Below, one piece after another: positions 1 to 8,272 of a DNA stretch of 13,549 nt. The notes beneath the pieces are model-generated. The model did not search any database. It had not been told where the DNA came from and saw only the letters and a program-made list of their open reading frames with translations. Each line of letters starts with the position of its first letter. Position 1 is the first letter of the stretch. Made by a program: the position numbers and the translations under genes. The DNA is taken from contig CALDEO010000114.1 of assembly GCA_937942465.1 (NCBI GenBank), positions 1 to 13,549 of the forward strand, read 5' to 3'. The stretch is from an uncultured Saprospiraceae bacterium (GTDB lineage Bacteria; Bacteroidota; Bacteroidia; Chitinophagales; Saprospiraceae).

Positions 1-2438
1 TCCGTTATAACCGGAGCATCACTACTACCTGCAATGACAACCACACCTGTAGATGTACAGTCATTATCATCAGTGATTGTATATGTGTATGTACCTGCAC
101 CTAAATCAGAAAGCGTATTACCTACACAATCATTAGGACTACATGACGGAGATCCAGTCCAAGTAACACTTAAGTCACCCGTACCTCCTGAAGTAGATAA
201 GATTACAGATCCACCTTCTGTACATGTTTCATTTGTTGATTCGGCTAAGCCTGTAATTTCATCCGGCTGTGTTATTGTTACAGTTTCTGATGCAGTTACT
301 CCATTAGCATCTGTTGCTACTAGCGTATGAACACCAGCTGCAGCTATCAAACTACAATTGGTAGATGCACCCGTATTATCCCAGTTACACATTATAGGAC
401 CTTGTCCAGTGACAGTAACATCTACTGACCCTAGACCACCAAAGCAATCAGGGTTAGTCGTACCATTGATGGTAATATCTGGTCCACATGTAGTGCTTGT
501 AGCAATCGTAACTGATCCGTTATCTATAATAACAGGCACCGACTCTGAAGCTGAGTTACCTACTTCAATGCTGACATTAGCATCACCTACTATCTCTACA
601 TTTGTAACTATAGCGTTATCTGCATCACATCCTATAACATCAAAACAAACGCAGAACATTACTTCTTCACTACCATTAAGTGAGTCATCTAGAGTCACAC
701 CACCTGTGCTAGAACTCCAACTCATTCTTAATTTGTTACCCTCTATGAAGTTAAAATTGGCACCATTAACACCCATCTCCGTATTTCTACATTGGATATT
801 GGGACTGATATAATCAAGTACACTCGCATCCCATACAATATTCAATTGTATAGAAGCTATATCTATAAAGTTAGTCGTAGAGAAATTAACACATACCTCA
901 TCTCCGGTTGTTCCAGTAGTCTCTTCTACGATAAACGTAATATCCGTAGGAGGAGGAGTACAACCTACAACCAACTCTCCACAATCAGTGAAAAATGGCA
1001 ATGTTGATCCCGTACTATTAGAAAATTCAATATCAAAGTTATTGAAACCCTCAAAAAGAATATCGGAGAACTCATCACAATCTCCTATTACATCAAAACA
1101 CAATTCGAATATGACCTCACCATCCGGTAAGTTAACAGGATTAACACCTGTATTATCAAACCATATAAATCTCAGTTGCCCATTATTCGCGTTAGCTGTA
1201 TTGAATGAGTTAACATTCAACCCTGTGAAATCAGGGTTATAGTTTTGTGTTCCTGTAAAGGTGAACACCGTCTCATCCCAAGTAATACCTGACTGAGCAC
1301 TCTGTATATCATTAAAGTTTTCAACACTTACTGGGATACATATATTTGATCCCATAGCTGCTGACATTTCTACTGTAAGTAGTCCTACTCCATCCATATC
1401 ACCTGTAGCGGCACAACCATCAGATGGTGGCGGCGGTCCATCATCCATGACTACTGCTATCTCACCACAATCGGTGTAGAAGTCCAGCGAGTTTTGATTA
1501 CTATCAGCAATCTCTACGTTAAATGGAGGCAATGATTGGAATATTATATCTGAAGACTCACCTATTGCGCCTATTAGCGTAAAGCATAATTCAAATATTA
1601 TAGAACCGTCTGCTAGTGTTGAAGGATTTGATCCTGTATTATCAAACCAGATAAACCTTAGTTCACCAGGCGTATTCATTGTGAATGAATTTGCATTTAA
1701 TCCCGTTAAATTATAATTCTGTGTACCCGTGAAATCTAAAACTGAAGTATCCCAAGTAATACCTGATTGTACGCTTTGTATATCCGTCCAGTTGTCTACT
1801 GTAACTTCAACGCAAATCATATCATTTGGATTACCAGATAACTCTTGCGCCAATAGTCCAACGTTGTTGGTATTACCTACTGGAGCACAACCTGATACCG
1901 GAGGTCCTGTTGTACAATCTGGGCCTTCTACGAAGATATTAGCTCCGTCTGTTATTGCTGTAAAAACATTTAAATCTACATCTGCAACTTCTCTTGTAAG
2001 AGGGTCATCAGATAAGACTAGGTTTACCTCAGAACAAGGTTCACCATCTCCATTCAGAGAGAATGAAAATAAAACGGTACCGTCTGGTATAGTGACACCG
2101 TTAGTTAAATCATCAACCGCATTGGCTGACCAAGAAATTCTTAATTGACCATCGTCCACACCTTGCGAACTAACTGGAGTACCAATATTAGAAACACCGA
2201 AATCAACTAGATCTGATGTTATATTAGTTACGTTATTGTATGACATCGCCAGTGAGTCCCAGTTAATAGAGAACTGTGCTGATATCAATCGATCGAAGTT
2301 ATTGACAGACACATCGATAGTGACTGTACCACCCGGAGCTACAGAAGAGGCAGCACTAAACTCAACCTCTAAATCCTGTGTCATGGCAGTGTTCGCCATA
2401 AATAATCCGAATACGAAAAGTATTAAAAACCTTTGCAT
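1..2438 (-). CDS. Multi-cohesin, SprB-repeat surface protein (3' end off the window)
   Basis: An uninterrupted minus-strand reading frame begins at the ATG at 2438 and runs off the left edge, giving 812 codons with no stop. Residues 1 to about 20 form a Sec signal peptide (MQRFLILFVFGLF, then polar residues before Q21). Four cohesin-like beta-sandwich modules follow, at roughly 22-165, 188-330, 346-488 and 496-650. Each has the pattern of a hydrophobic strand, an N-F/W-x-D/R-I segment, then Q-x-x-I-x-W-D and later a G-x-L-R-x-x-W stretch. Modules 2 and 3 are near duplicates, and each ends in a TDCGE motif. Residues about 653-728 match a SprB repeat (CFGG near 665, ending in TQPDEI), and a second one starts near 729. 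Such proteins in Bacteroidota are adhesins or matrix components; the missing C-terminus probably carries a T9SS sorting or gliding-type domain. Binding partner and exact function are not known. Confidence 0.88.
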   Translation of the reverse strand, partial: MQRFLILFVFGLFMANTAMTQDLEVEFSAASSVAPGGTVTIDVSVNNFDRLISAQFSINWDSLAMSYNNVTNITSDLVDFGVSNIGTPVSSQGVDDGQLRISWSANAVDDLTNGVTIPDGTVLFSFSLNGDGEPCSEVNLVLSDDPLTREVADVDLNVFTAITDGANIFVEGPDCTTGPPVSGCAPVGNTNNVGLLAQELSGNPNDMICVEVTVDNWTDIQSVQSGITWDTSVLDFTGTQNYNLTGLNANSFTMNTPGELRFIWFDNTGSNPSTLADGSIIFELCFTLIGAIGESSDIIFQSLPPFNVEIADSNQNSLDFYTDCGEIAVVMDDGPPPPSDGCAATGDMDGVGLLTVEMSAAMGSNICIPVSVENFNDIQSAQSGITWDETVFTFTGTQNYNPDFTGLNVNSFNTANANNGQLRFIWFDNTGVNPVNLPDGEVIFELCFDVIGDCDEFSDILFEGFNNFDIEFSNSTGSTLPFFTDCGELVVGCTPPPTDITFIVEETTGTTGDEVCVNFSTTNFIDIASIQLNIVWDASVLDYISPNIQCRNTEMGVNGANFNFIEGNKLRMSWSSSTGGVTLDDSLNGSEEVMFCVCFDVIGCDADNAIVTNVEIVGDANVSIEVGNSASESVPVIIDNGSVTIATSTTCGPDITINGTTNPDCFGGLGSVDVTVTGQGPIMCNWDNTGASTNCSLIAAAGVHTLVATDANGVTASETVTITQPDEITGLAESTNETCTEGGSVILSTSGGTGDLSVTWTGSPSCSPNDCVGNTLSDLGAGTYTYTITDDNDCTSTGVVVIAGSSDAPVIT
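975..1877 (-). repeat. Tandem duplicated cohesin-like modules 2 and 3
   Basis: Two adjacent modules of about 140 residues (approximately 1449-1877 and 975-1403) are highly similar. Both contain SGITWD, FTGTQNYN, TGLN, LRFIWFDNTG, IFELCF and a closing TDCGE. Module 3 carries a few extra residues (PDF before TGLN, and more in the following loop). The DNA has diverged at many synonymous sites, while stretches such as TCAGGTATTACTTGGGAT are still identical. This points to an older duplication kept under protein-level selection rather than a recent copy. Confidence 0.8.
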
Positions 2439-2722
2439 AATTTACTGTTTGGGGACCAATCTAAATGAAAATATAGAATCATAAAATAATCCTAAACACA
2501 TCTCACTTAAAATGATCTTTTGTTACTAATTACCTAGTACAAATAGTACGCCAATCCAACCGTTTCGAAAAACAATTTATCGATATACTATATTAAATGT
2601 AAAGTTGCTGCTCTATCCTAGCCTATAAACGTACCATTGCGTTGAATTGTACGGCGTTATATAAATAAAAAAATATAAATTGACCAGCGTAATTTTAATA
2701 AACTCATTAGGTAAGCTTGGTG

Positions 2723-2753
2723 CAAATATAAGAAAAAGCCCTTGTCGATGCAA
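2723..2753 (-). promoter_or_regulatory. Candidate Bacteroidota promoter for the multi-cohesin gene
   Basis: On the minus strand TATATTTG (2723-2730) fits the Bacteroidota -7 consensus TAnnTTTG exactly. A TTG at 2751-2753 lies 20 bases upstream, within the usual spacing for the -33 element. The -33 TTG falls in the loop region of the neighbouring terminator hairpin. Transcription would start near 2716, leaving a leader of about 280 bases before the ATG at 2438. The match is by eye, and such short motifs also occur by chance. Confidence 0.4.
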
Positions 2754-2766
2754 TCGACAAGGGCCT
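2731..2766 (-). terminator. Intrinsic terminator of the 1517-residue surface-protein gene
   Basis: A perfect 12-base-pair stem (GCCCTTGTCGAT at 2738-2749 against 2753-2764) closes a three-base loop. Read on the minus strand it is followed at once by TTTTTCTTATATTT, the expected U-tract, and it starts about 25 bases past the TAA stop at 2789-2791. There is no T-run on the plus-strand side, so it acts in one direction only. Confidence 0.92.
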
Positions 2767-2788
2767 TAACAATTTAATCTCTATAAAA

Positions 2789-5700
2789 TTACTGAATAAC
2801 GATCATTTTCTTAGTCGCAGTGAAATCACCAGCTTCTAATCTGTAATACAATACTCCAGTAGCACCTTCTAGAAGTGTATTGTCGATTGTAATTACATTC
2901 TGACCTTTATTGTATGTGTTATTAATCGTAGTAATCTTTCTTCCTGCTACATCATAAATTGATAATTGCGCAATCATCGATTCTGGTAGAGTGAAAGAAA
3001 TCTGTGTATCTGTATCAAATGGGTTAGGAGTATTCTGTCCTAATGCAAATCCATTTGACATGTCTGTATTTCTCACCTCTAAGTTGAGGTTTAATACTTC
3101 TAAGTCGTTGTTGTATGCCTCAGTTTGTGTAAGTTCTGAAGACATTCCGTAAATTGTATTGGTTAATACGTTATTCGCTTTTGCTCTAAATGTTAATGTG
3201 TAAACTTCTTCATCTGAATCTAAAGATGTGCTTTTGTAATCACTCCAGCTCATAGATATCAATCCAAGATCTGCATTGTTAGCATTTACATTTTGAGCAG
3301 TGATGTTAAGTGCATCAGATGATACATTTACAAACTCTAGGCTTGTCTCATCAAATGATAAAGTGTATTGCATACCTACTATCTTATCGAAGTTGGCACT
3401 TGTGAATACTACCTCTACTAGTTCATCTTTTGTGTAAGACTGGTTGTCTATTACTAGACTCAAAGTTTTAGATGATCTATTACCTGATACATTACCAGAT
3501 TGAGCATTTGCTTCAGCATTTCCAGTAACATCACCTATTTTCACAGCTTTAAAGTCATTGTTTACGTCGTCGCTATTTAACTGAGCGATATCGATTTGAC
3601 TTTGTATTGGCCATGGGTTATTTGCATCTGCAAATCCTTGTGTCGCATCTACAAATCTCCAAGATTCGTTGTTAGGTAGCTCATCATAGATTCCTAAGAT
3701 TAACTTTCTAAGCTCGATAAGGTCAGTTGCACTTACATTTGCAGAGTTATTGATATCTGCTGCGATCACTTTGTAAGGTGAATCTAAGTCAGTGATACCT
3801 AAGATATGCTTCTGGATTAATACTAAATCCAATGTAGATACACCATTCATATGGTTATCGTTTCTACTTGCAGATACTTGATATACATGTCCAGCTGCAT
3901 TGTTGTTGAATGCATACAATCCATCAGACTGTGTCATCATCATTGTAGGTACATATGTAGACATGTTTTCCAACATTACTTCTACATTGTCAACATCAGC
4001 TCCTGTTTCTGTAGCTACTCTACCTGCAACCATTGGTTTTGGGCTTTCAGTACATCCACCAGTGTTCTGGATATCAATCATTGTTTCACAATAGTCTTGG
4101 TTACCTGCTAAATCTGTTACCCAGATTTGAACCATATTGATACCTAAATCATCACAAGTATAAGTCTTGCTCGTATTAGAAGTACTTGAACTGAATGAGA
4201 ATCTTAAAGAAGCATCCGGTGTACAGTTATCAAAACTACCTAAGTCAAAGTCGTTAGCCCAGATACCAATTGTTCCAGTTGAAGGCATAACTACAGTAGT
4301 AATACCACTTAAACAGTATGGTGTAGGATTCTTCGCATCTCTTACTATGAATAGTTGAGTACATTCAGTGATATTTCCACACTGATCTTCAGCAGTCCAT
4401 GTAATACTGTGAGTACCTACTGGGTACGTACCACTTGCATTTGATCCATTACCAGTGATATCTGCTCCAGTACCGTCATTGAATGCATCAATAACATAAC
4501 TGTATACAATCTGATCAGCTGGAGTACAATCATCTGTTGCAACTGTGATAAATTCAATATCTCCTTCACATTCATCATCAAAAGTTGAGAATGATACTGT
4601 AGAACAAGATGCAAATACTGGACCTACACTGTTGTTGATCTTAATGATCTGAGTGTATTGTCTGATACCGTCACCGTTTGGTTGGTTTTGGTTATAAGTA
4701 CACCAGTCGATTACTGTCCAAGTTCTTAAGATTTTGAAACAAGCATCTTCAACAAAGTTGAATGTCTGGTCACTATATGTATATGCTAACTGACTACAGT
4801 TAGTATTTCCTGTGTAGCTAGGTACTCCAGGACCTGTTGGATTCTCAGGATCAGTATCTACCATCATACATCCAGTGAATGTCTTATCGGCAGGGAAAGA
4901 TACTTGAGTATTCAAGTTAAATGGTACTGAATTAGTAATTGAGATTGTTTGATTACATGATCTCAATGTTGCAAGTGTAACAGTGTTATAAGCTCTAAAG
5001 CTTCTTGTGATAGAGTATATTCCACATGTATTAGCAGTAGTAGATGTCTCACCTAAGTATTCTACTGCAACTTTACCACAGTTATCATTAGATATTGTGA
5101 ATACGTCAGCAACATTAGGTACTGCAGGTATCGCATCTGCACAATCGATTGACTGATTGTCTGTAGCTGTTGTACAAGTTATAACAGGTGTTACTTTATT
5201 ATCAACTCTTACATTGACCATACAAGTATTAGCATTTCCTGTTGCATCCCATACTACTAGTTCTACCATTACATCTTCAACGTCAACGTCGTTACAACAG
5301 AACTTTACAAAATCATAGTATCTAGTTCCACCGAAAGTAAATACTTCTGTAGGGTTACTTCCTGCTGTTGCTCCTGTAAACTGTCCACATGTATCTGACA
5401 TTCTTCTAACACCATAAGATATTGTAGAACTACAGTTATCATGACTACCGTCATCAAAAGTCAAAGCAAATGCATGAGCCCAACCACTTGTATTTAATGT
5501 AATTACAGTGTTCTGATCACATACTGGAGTAGGAGGCGTATTATCTACTACTTTAATATCTTTAGTACATGTAGTAATGTTACCACAAGCATCTTTTACT
5601 TCAAAGTATATCCATATACAACCTGCAGGTAATCCTGTGATTGTAAATGTTCCTGTTGATGCAAATCCATCTGCATCAAGGTCTGCTGCATTTCCATCAT

Positions 5701-7342
5701 AAGAAACACCATCAGATTTGTAATTGAATGCACTAGATGCGTTCGTGTTATTACAAACTCCATCAGCTGGAATTGATGCTTCTGACCACTTAATTCTGTA
5801 AGTAACTTCACTACAATCGAACTTAATTACATCATTTAAAGGCTCACTGTCAATATTCGGAAATGGTACAGTAAAGTCTGCAGTACATGTGTAAGGATTT
5901 ACATCAATATCAAAGTATGACTCACCACACTGGATACTTGGTCCTTCTGTATCTGCAATTTTAATTATTTGTGTATGCGTTGTTGATGTTGCTTCACACC
6001 AATCTAACGCTATCCAATTACGTAATAACTTGAAACTAACACCACATACGTCGATCATATCGTCGTTGTACGTAAGGTTAATCTCACAAAAACCGTTATT
6101 AGGGTGGATAACTTCGCCTCCGATAGTCGGTCTACCAGTATCATCAGGGCTAGTGCTTGTAGAAACACTACACTCAACTGAGTAATTTGCTGGCCATACT
6201 ATATCAGAAAGCGTTTTTCTTTCATAATAAATATTCTTAGTACAAATATTAGATAGATTACCACTAGCATCAGATGCTTGACAAGTAATTGTTCTAATAG
6301 CAGAGATACCAGGATTAGCAGCATCATCACAATCAATATCTACAGTATTATCTGTAAGAGTAGTAAATGTAATGGTGTTACAATTGTCAGCTGCTGTCAA
6401 CTGAGAGTTGAAAAATCCTCTTGTATTAAAATTAACTTGCCCACCAGTAAATCTAAACTGGATATTATCAGCACCTAAGTTATCAGTAATACATACTCTC
6501 CAATCTCCTTCAAAAATAGCATCTGTAGCCTGAACACCCAAATACGCTGCATTTGTGATATTAAGGTTCATACCATTAGTAGAAGTAAAACTGTTAACTA
6601 AAGCACCAGCAGGACTGTAAATGTCAATGCTGTACATGTTAAGAACAGTTTGTGGAGTTAAGTTTAAATCAAATTCAATTGTATTAACAATATCAAATTG
6701 GTTTAAACCATTCACTGTAATGTCTGCACAGATAGTACCACCATCTGTTGCTTGTTGAGCAGTCACAGAAGCTCCTGGATCAACGTCATAAGGTACATCC
6801 GTACCATTCAATACTAGACCACTTTCTTGGTCATAAGAGAATGAAGATGATACTGCACCATGTGTAAAGTCAGAAGAAACGATCGACTCGTTACAACCAA
6901 CTGTAATGTCAGTAGGACAAGAAAGCACTGGTGCCAACTTATCTTCAACACTAATAAAACCCCAACAAGAGTTTAATCCTCCACTAGCCGTAGTATCATT
7001 AATTCTGACTGTTAAAGTCTGACCAATGTGAGCTACTCCTACTGAAGGATGCGTAATAACTCCACCTACGGTGGCAGTTGTGATAGTAGAACCATCAGCC
7101 ATTTCGATAGTTACTGTGTAGTCATCATTAGTACAAGTTCCCATCCCCTCTAAGACTACGTCGGGACTGATAACTGCTGAGCAGGTACCATCTAAAGAAA
7201 TTTGTACGCTGTTGTTACAACCTAAGGGGCATTGTGCATGCAGGCTTAGTGTAAATGTCGCCAAGAAGGCGGTAAGGACTCCTAATCTTGCTAAAGCAAA
7301 ACTAAAGTTCTTCGTTAAGTTAGTAATTTTCTCCAATTTCAT
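2789..7342 (-). CDS. T9SS-sorted HYR/dockerin/cohesin-like surface protein
   Basis: This is a 1517-residue secreted protein. Residues 1-37 form a signal peptide ending in LSLHAQ. Residues about 38-1100 are cysteine-rich HYR-like beta modules, with recurring D-x-CGN-x-T-x-C-T and PTPxC motifs (near 131, 379, 584 and 984). The stretch at about 165-310 resembles a proprotein-convertase P-domain (a YSIDIYSPAG segment and a later GDWRVCITDN); this is tentative. A carboxypeptidase-regulatory-like segment (about 1100-1155) leads into a dockerin-like module (1161-1276). A cohesin-like module follows (about 1295-1425), then a type A T9SS sorting domain (1430-1517) that begins with NTPNPF and ends in KKMIVIQ. 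The protein should cross the outer membrane by T9SS and be anchored or released after the sorting domain is removed. A structural, adhesive or assembly role is more likely than catalysis, since no catalytic motif is visible. It has its own terminator. Confidence 0.93.
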   Translation of the reverse strand: MKLEKITNLTKNFSFALARLGVLTAFLATFTLSLHAQCPLGCNNSVQISLDGTCSAVISPDVVLEGMGTCTNDDYTVTIEMADGSTITTATVGGVITHPSVGVAHIGQTLTVRINDTTASGGLNSCWGFISVEDKLAPVLSCPTDITVGCNESIVSSDFTHGAVSSSFSYDQESGLVLNGTDVPYDVDPGASVTAQQATDGGTICADITVNGLNQFDIVNTIEFDLNLTPQTVLNMYSIDIYSPAGALVNSFTSTNGMNLNITNAAYLGVQATDAIFEGDWRVCITDNLGADNIQFRFTGGQVNFNTRGFFNSQLTAADNCNTITFTTLTDNTVDIDCDDAANPGISAIRTITCQASDASGNLSNICTKNIYYERKTLSDIVWPANYSVECSVSTSTSPDDTGRPTIGGEVIHPNNGFCEINLTYNDDMIDVCGVSFKLLRNWIALDWCEATSTTHTQIIKIADTEGPSIQCGESYFDIDVNPYTCTADFTVPFPNIDSEPLNDVIKFDCSEVTYRIKWSEASIPADGVCNNTNASSAFNYKSDGVSYDGNAADLDADGFASTGTFTITGLPAGCIWIYFEVKDACGNITTCTKDIKVVDNTPPTPVCDQNTVITLNTSGWAHAFALTFDDGSHDNCSSTISYGVRRMSDTCGQFTGATAGSNPTEVFTFGGTRYYDFVKFCCNDVDVEDVMVELVVWDATGNANTCMVNVRVDNKVTPVITCTTATDNQSIDCADAIPAVPNVADVFTISNDNCGKVAVEYLGETSTTANTCGIYSITRSFRAYNTVTLATLRSCNQTISITNSVPFNLNTQVSFPADKTFTGCMMVDTDPENPTGPGVPSYTGNTNCSQLAYTYSDQTFNFVEDACFKILRTWTVIDWCTYNQNQPNGDGIRQYTQIIKINNSVGPVFASCSTVSFSTFDDECEGDIEFITVATDDCTPADQIVYSYVIDAFNDGTGADITGNGSNASGTYPVGTHSITWTAEDQCGNITECTQLFIVRDAKNPTPYCLSGITTVVMPSTGTIGIWANDFDLGSFDNCTPDASLRFSFSSSTSNTSKTYTCDDLGINMVQIWVTDLAGNQDYCETMIDIQNTGGCTESPKPMVAGRVATETGADVDNVEVMLENMSTYVPTMMMTQSDGLYAFNNNAAGHVYQVSASRNDNHMNGVSTLDLVLIQKHILGITDLDSPYKVIAADINNSANVSATDLIELRKLILGIYDELPNNESWRFVDATQGFADANNPWPIQSQIDIAQLNSDDVNNDFKAVKIGDVTGNAEANAQSGNVSGNRSSKTLSLVIDNQSYTKDELVEVVFTSANFDKIVGMQYTLSFDETSLEFVNVSSDALNITAQNVNANNADLGLISMSWSDYKSTSLDSDEEVYTLTFRAKANNVLTNTIYGMSSELTQTEAYNNDLEVLNLNLEVRNTDMSNGFALGQNTPNPFDTDTQISFTLPESMIAQLSIYDVAGRKITTINNTYNKGQNVITIDNTLLEGATGVLYYRLEAGDFTATKKMIVIQ
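3515..3862 (-). other. Dockerin-like module within the surface protein
   Basis: Residues 1161-1276 hold two EF-hand-like segments. The second is close to a dockerin calcium loop, with D1196, N1198, S1200 and D1207 at positions 1, 3, 5 and 12, followed by LIELRKLILG. The first (N1161, N1163, M1165, D1172, then LVLIQKHILG) is degenerate at position 5. A conserved tail, FKAVKIGDVTGNA, ends the module. From memory this arrangement, with NGVST-D-LVLI and A-A-D-x-N-x-S motifs, is frequent in Bacteroidota T9SS proteins. Whether such modules bind cohesins is not established from sequence. Confidence 0.75.
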
Positions 7343-7480
7343 GAGATTAAATTGTTTTTGGGTAATTCCAAATAATTGTTAAAAAATCTCGTTCAGACTT
7401 CGGGGGAGAAGATATTTAAGAAGTAAAATGAAGTTTAGATTGGGGGGAATTAAACATTCATTCTATATGCATTGCAAGTA

Positions 7481-8155
7481 TCAGACCAATTGATATTCCA
7501 ATGCAAATTTGATTAAGTTGACTGTATTGCGAACACCTAATTTGCGCATTATATTTTTTCGGTGAACACCAACAGTCTGGTCACTAATGTATAGCTCTTT
7601 AGCTATTTCTTTGTTATTTTTCGCTTGTGTTATCAGCTGTAAAATTTCCTGCTCTCGGCGAGTCAATTTCTGTCTAATGACAAATCTATCTTCATAAAAG
7701 CTTCTATTTGCAACCTCTTTATTCATTCCATTTTTCTTGTTCTCGGGTGTAATCCGTAATCCCTTGGCAAGAAATGTATGTCCCTTCATGACTTCTGTAA
7801 TACCTTGTACTAGTTCAATCGTACTATTAGATTTTACAACATAGCCGTCAGCTCCAGACTGAAATGCTTCTTTCACAAACTTCGTATCACCGTAACTAGT
7901 AAGAATAATTATTTTGAGATTTTCAAAACGTGCTCTCAAGCCGGGTAAAATTGCAAGACCATCTTGATCAGGAAGACTGAGTTCAATAAGCAGTAAATCT
8001 GCTTCTTCGTCTTCTATCACTTGACTTAATCCTTCAGCTTTTTCAAGCTCCCCTACAAACTTTAAAGTAGGAGTTTTTACCTTTTCCATAAACGCCTTAA
8101 GACCTTCAACAAACATTCTTTGATTATCGACAATGACGGTCTTTATAGCTTTCAT
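7481..8155 (-). CDS. NarL/LuxR-type response regulator with Glu at the phosphoacceptor site
   Basis: This 224-residue protein has the standard two-domain layout. A receiver domain occupies about residues 4-124 and a LuxR-type helix-turn-helix about 164-220 (LTRREQEIL, then NNKEIAKELYIS and VGVHRKNIMRKL). It should bind DNA as a transcription regulator in the cytoplasm. The receiver keeps D10, T86 and K108. However, the expected Asp before S-x-P is Glu (E58 in LIELSLPDQDG), and the second residue of the acidic pair is Asn (N11). Phosphotransfer by a histidine kinase is therefore unlikely by the normal route; Glu can imitate a phosphorylated Asp, so it may be constitutively active or controlled in another way. 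No sensor kinase gene is in the window. It lies 138 bases upstream of the large surface-protein gene and 117 bases past the asparaginase gene, with which it might share transcripts. Confidence 0.93.
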   Translation of the reverse strand: MKAIKTVIVDNQRMFVEGLKAFMEKVKTPTLKFVGELEKAEGLSQVIEDEEADLLLIELSLPDQDGLAILPGLRARFENLKIIILTSYGDTKFVKEAFQSGADGYVVKSNSTIELVQGITEVMKGHTFLAKGLRITPENKKNGMNKEVANRSFYEDRFVIRQKLTRREQEILQLITQAKNNKEIAKELYISDQTVGVHRKNIMRKLGVRNTVNLIKFALEYQLV

Positions 8156-8225
8156 ATAGGGCTTTCTCAGTTGCTAGTAATATGATATGGAACCGCTTAC
8201 ACGATCCCTAACACTACAGAAGTTG

Positions 8226-8252
8226 CAAAGAGCCTGCCAAAACAAGGCTTTG
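8226..8252 (-). terminator. Weak hairpin between the asparaginase and regulator genes
   Basis: On the minus strand CAAAGCCT (8245-8252) can pair with AGGCTCTTTG (8226-8235) apart from a two-base bulge, about 20 bases past the stop of the asparaginase gene. No proper U-tract follows, only the CTTTG of the stem itself. It may attenuate transcription or stabilise an mRNA end rather than terminate fully. Confidence 0.3.
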
Positions 8253-8272
8253 TGGTCTAGTAGTTTAACATA

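Larger units (their letters stand above)
2439..2788. other. Intergenic region between the two large surface-protein genes
   Basis: This 350-base stretch has no convincing gene on either strand. Its right end holds the intrinsic terminator of the 2789-7342 gene and a Bacteroidota-type promoter candidate beside it. The remaining 280 bases or so are AT-rich with only short imperfect inverted repeats, for example GTAC arms around 2537-2549. If the promoter candidate is correct, most of this region is a long 5' leader of the downstream surface-protein gene. Confidence 0.6.

Noticed and set aside
975..1877. CRISPR or satellite-type DNA repeat
   Set aside because: The repetition is at the protein-module level with a period over 400 bases and many synonymous differences; there are no short identical spaced repeats.
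34..2484. Several plus-strand open frames of 70-150 codons opposite the multi-cohesin gene
   Set aside because: They overlap each other and lie antisense to a continuous 812-codon frame with a signal peptide and recognisable domains; their translations are low-complexity mirror products of that gene.
3851..6478. Short open frames on both strands inside the 1517-residue surface-protein gene
   Set aside because: They lie in other frames of a well-supported gene and show no domain or start-site evidence.
7380..7420. Possible terminator past the regulator gene (CTTC/GAAG around a G-run, then T-run on the minus strand)
   Set aside because: The stem is only four base pairs and the T-run is about 15 bases away from it, so it does not look like an intrinsic terminator.
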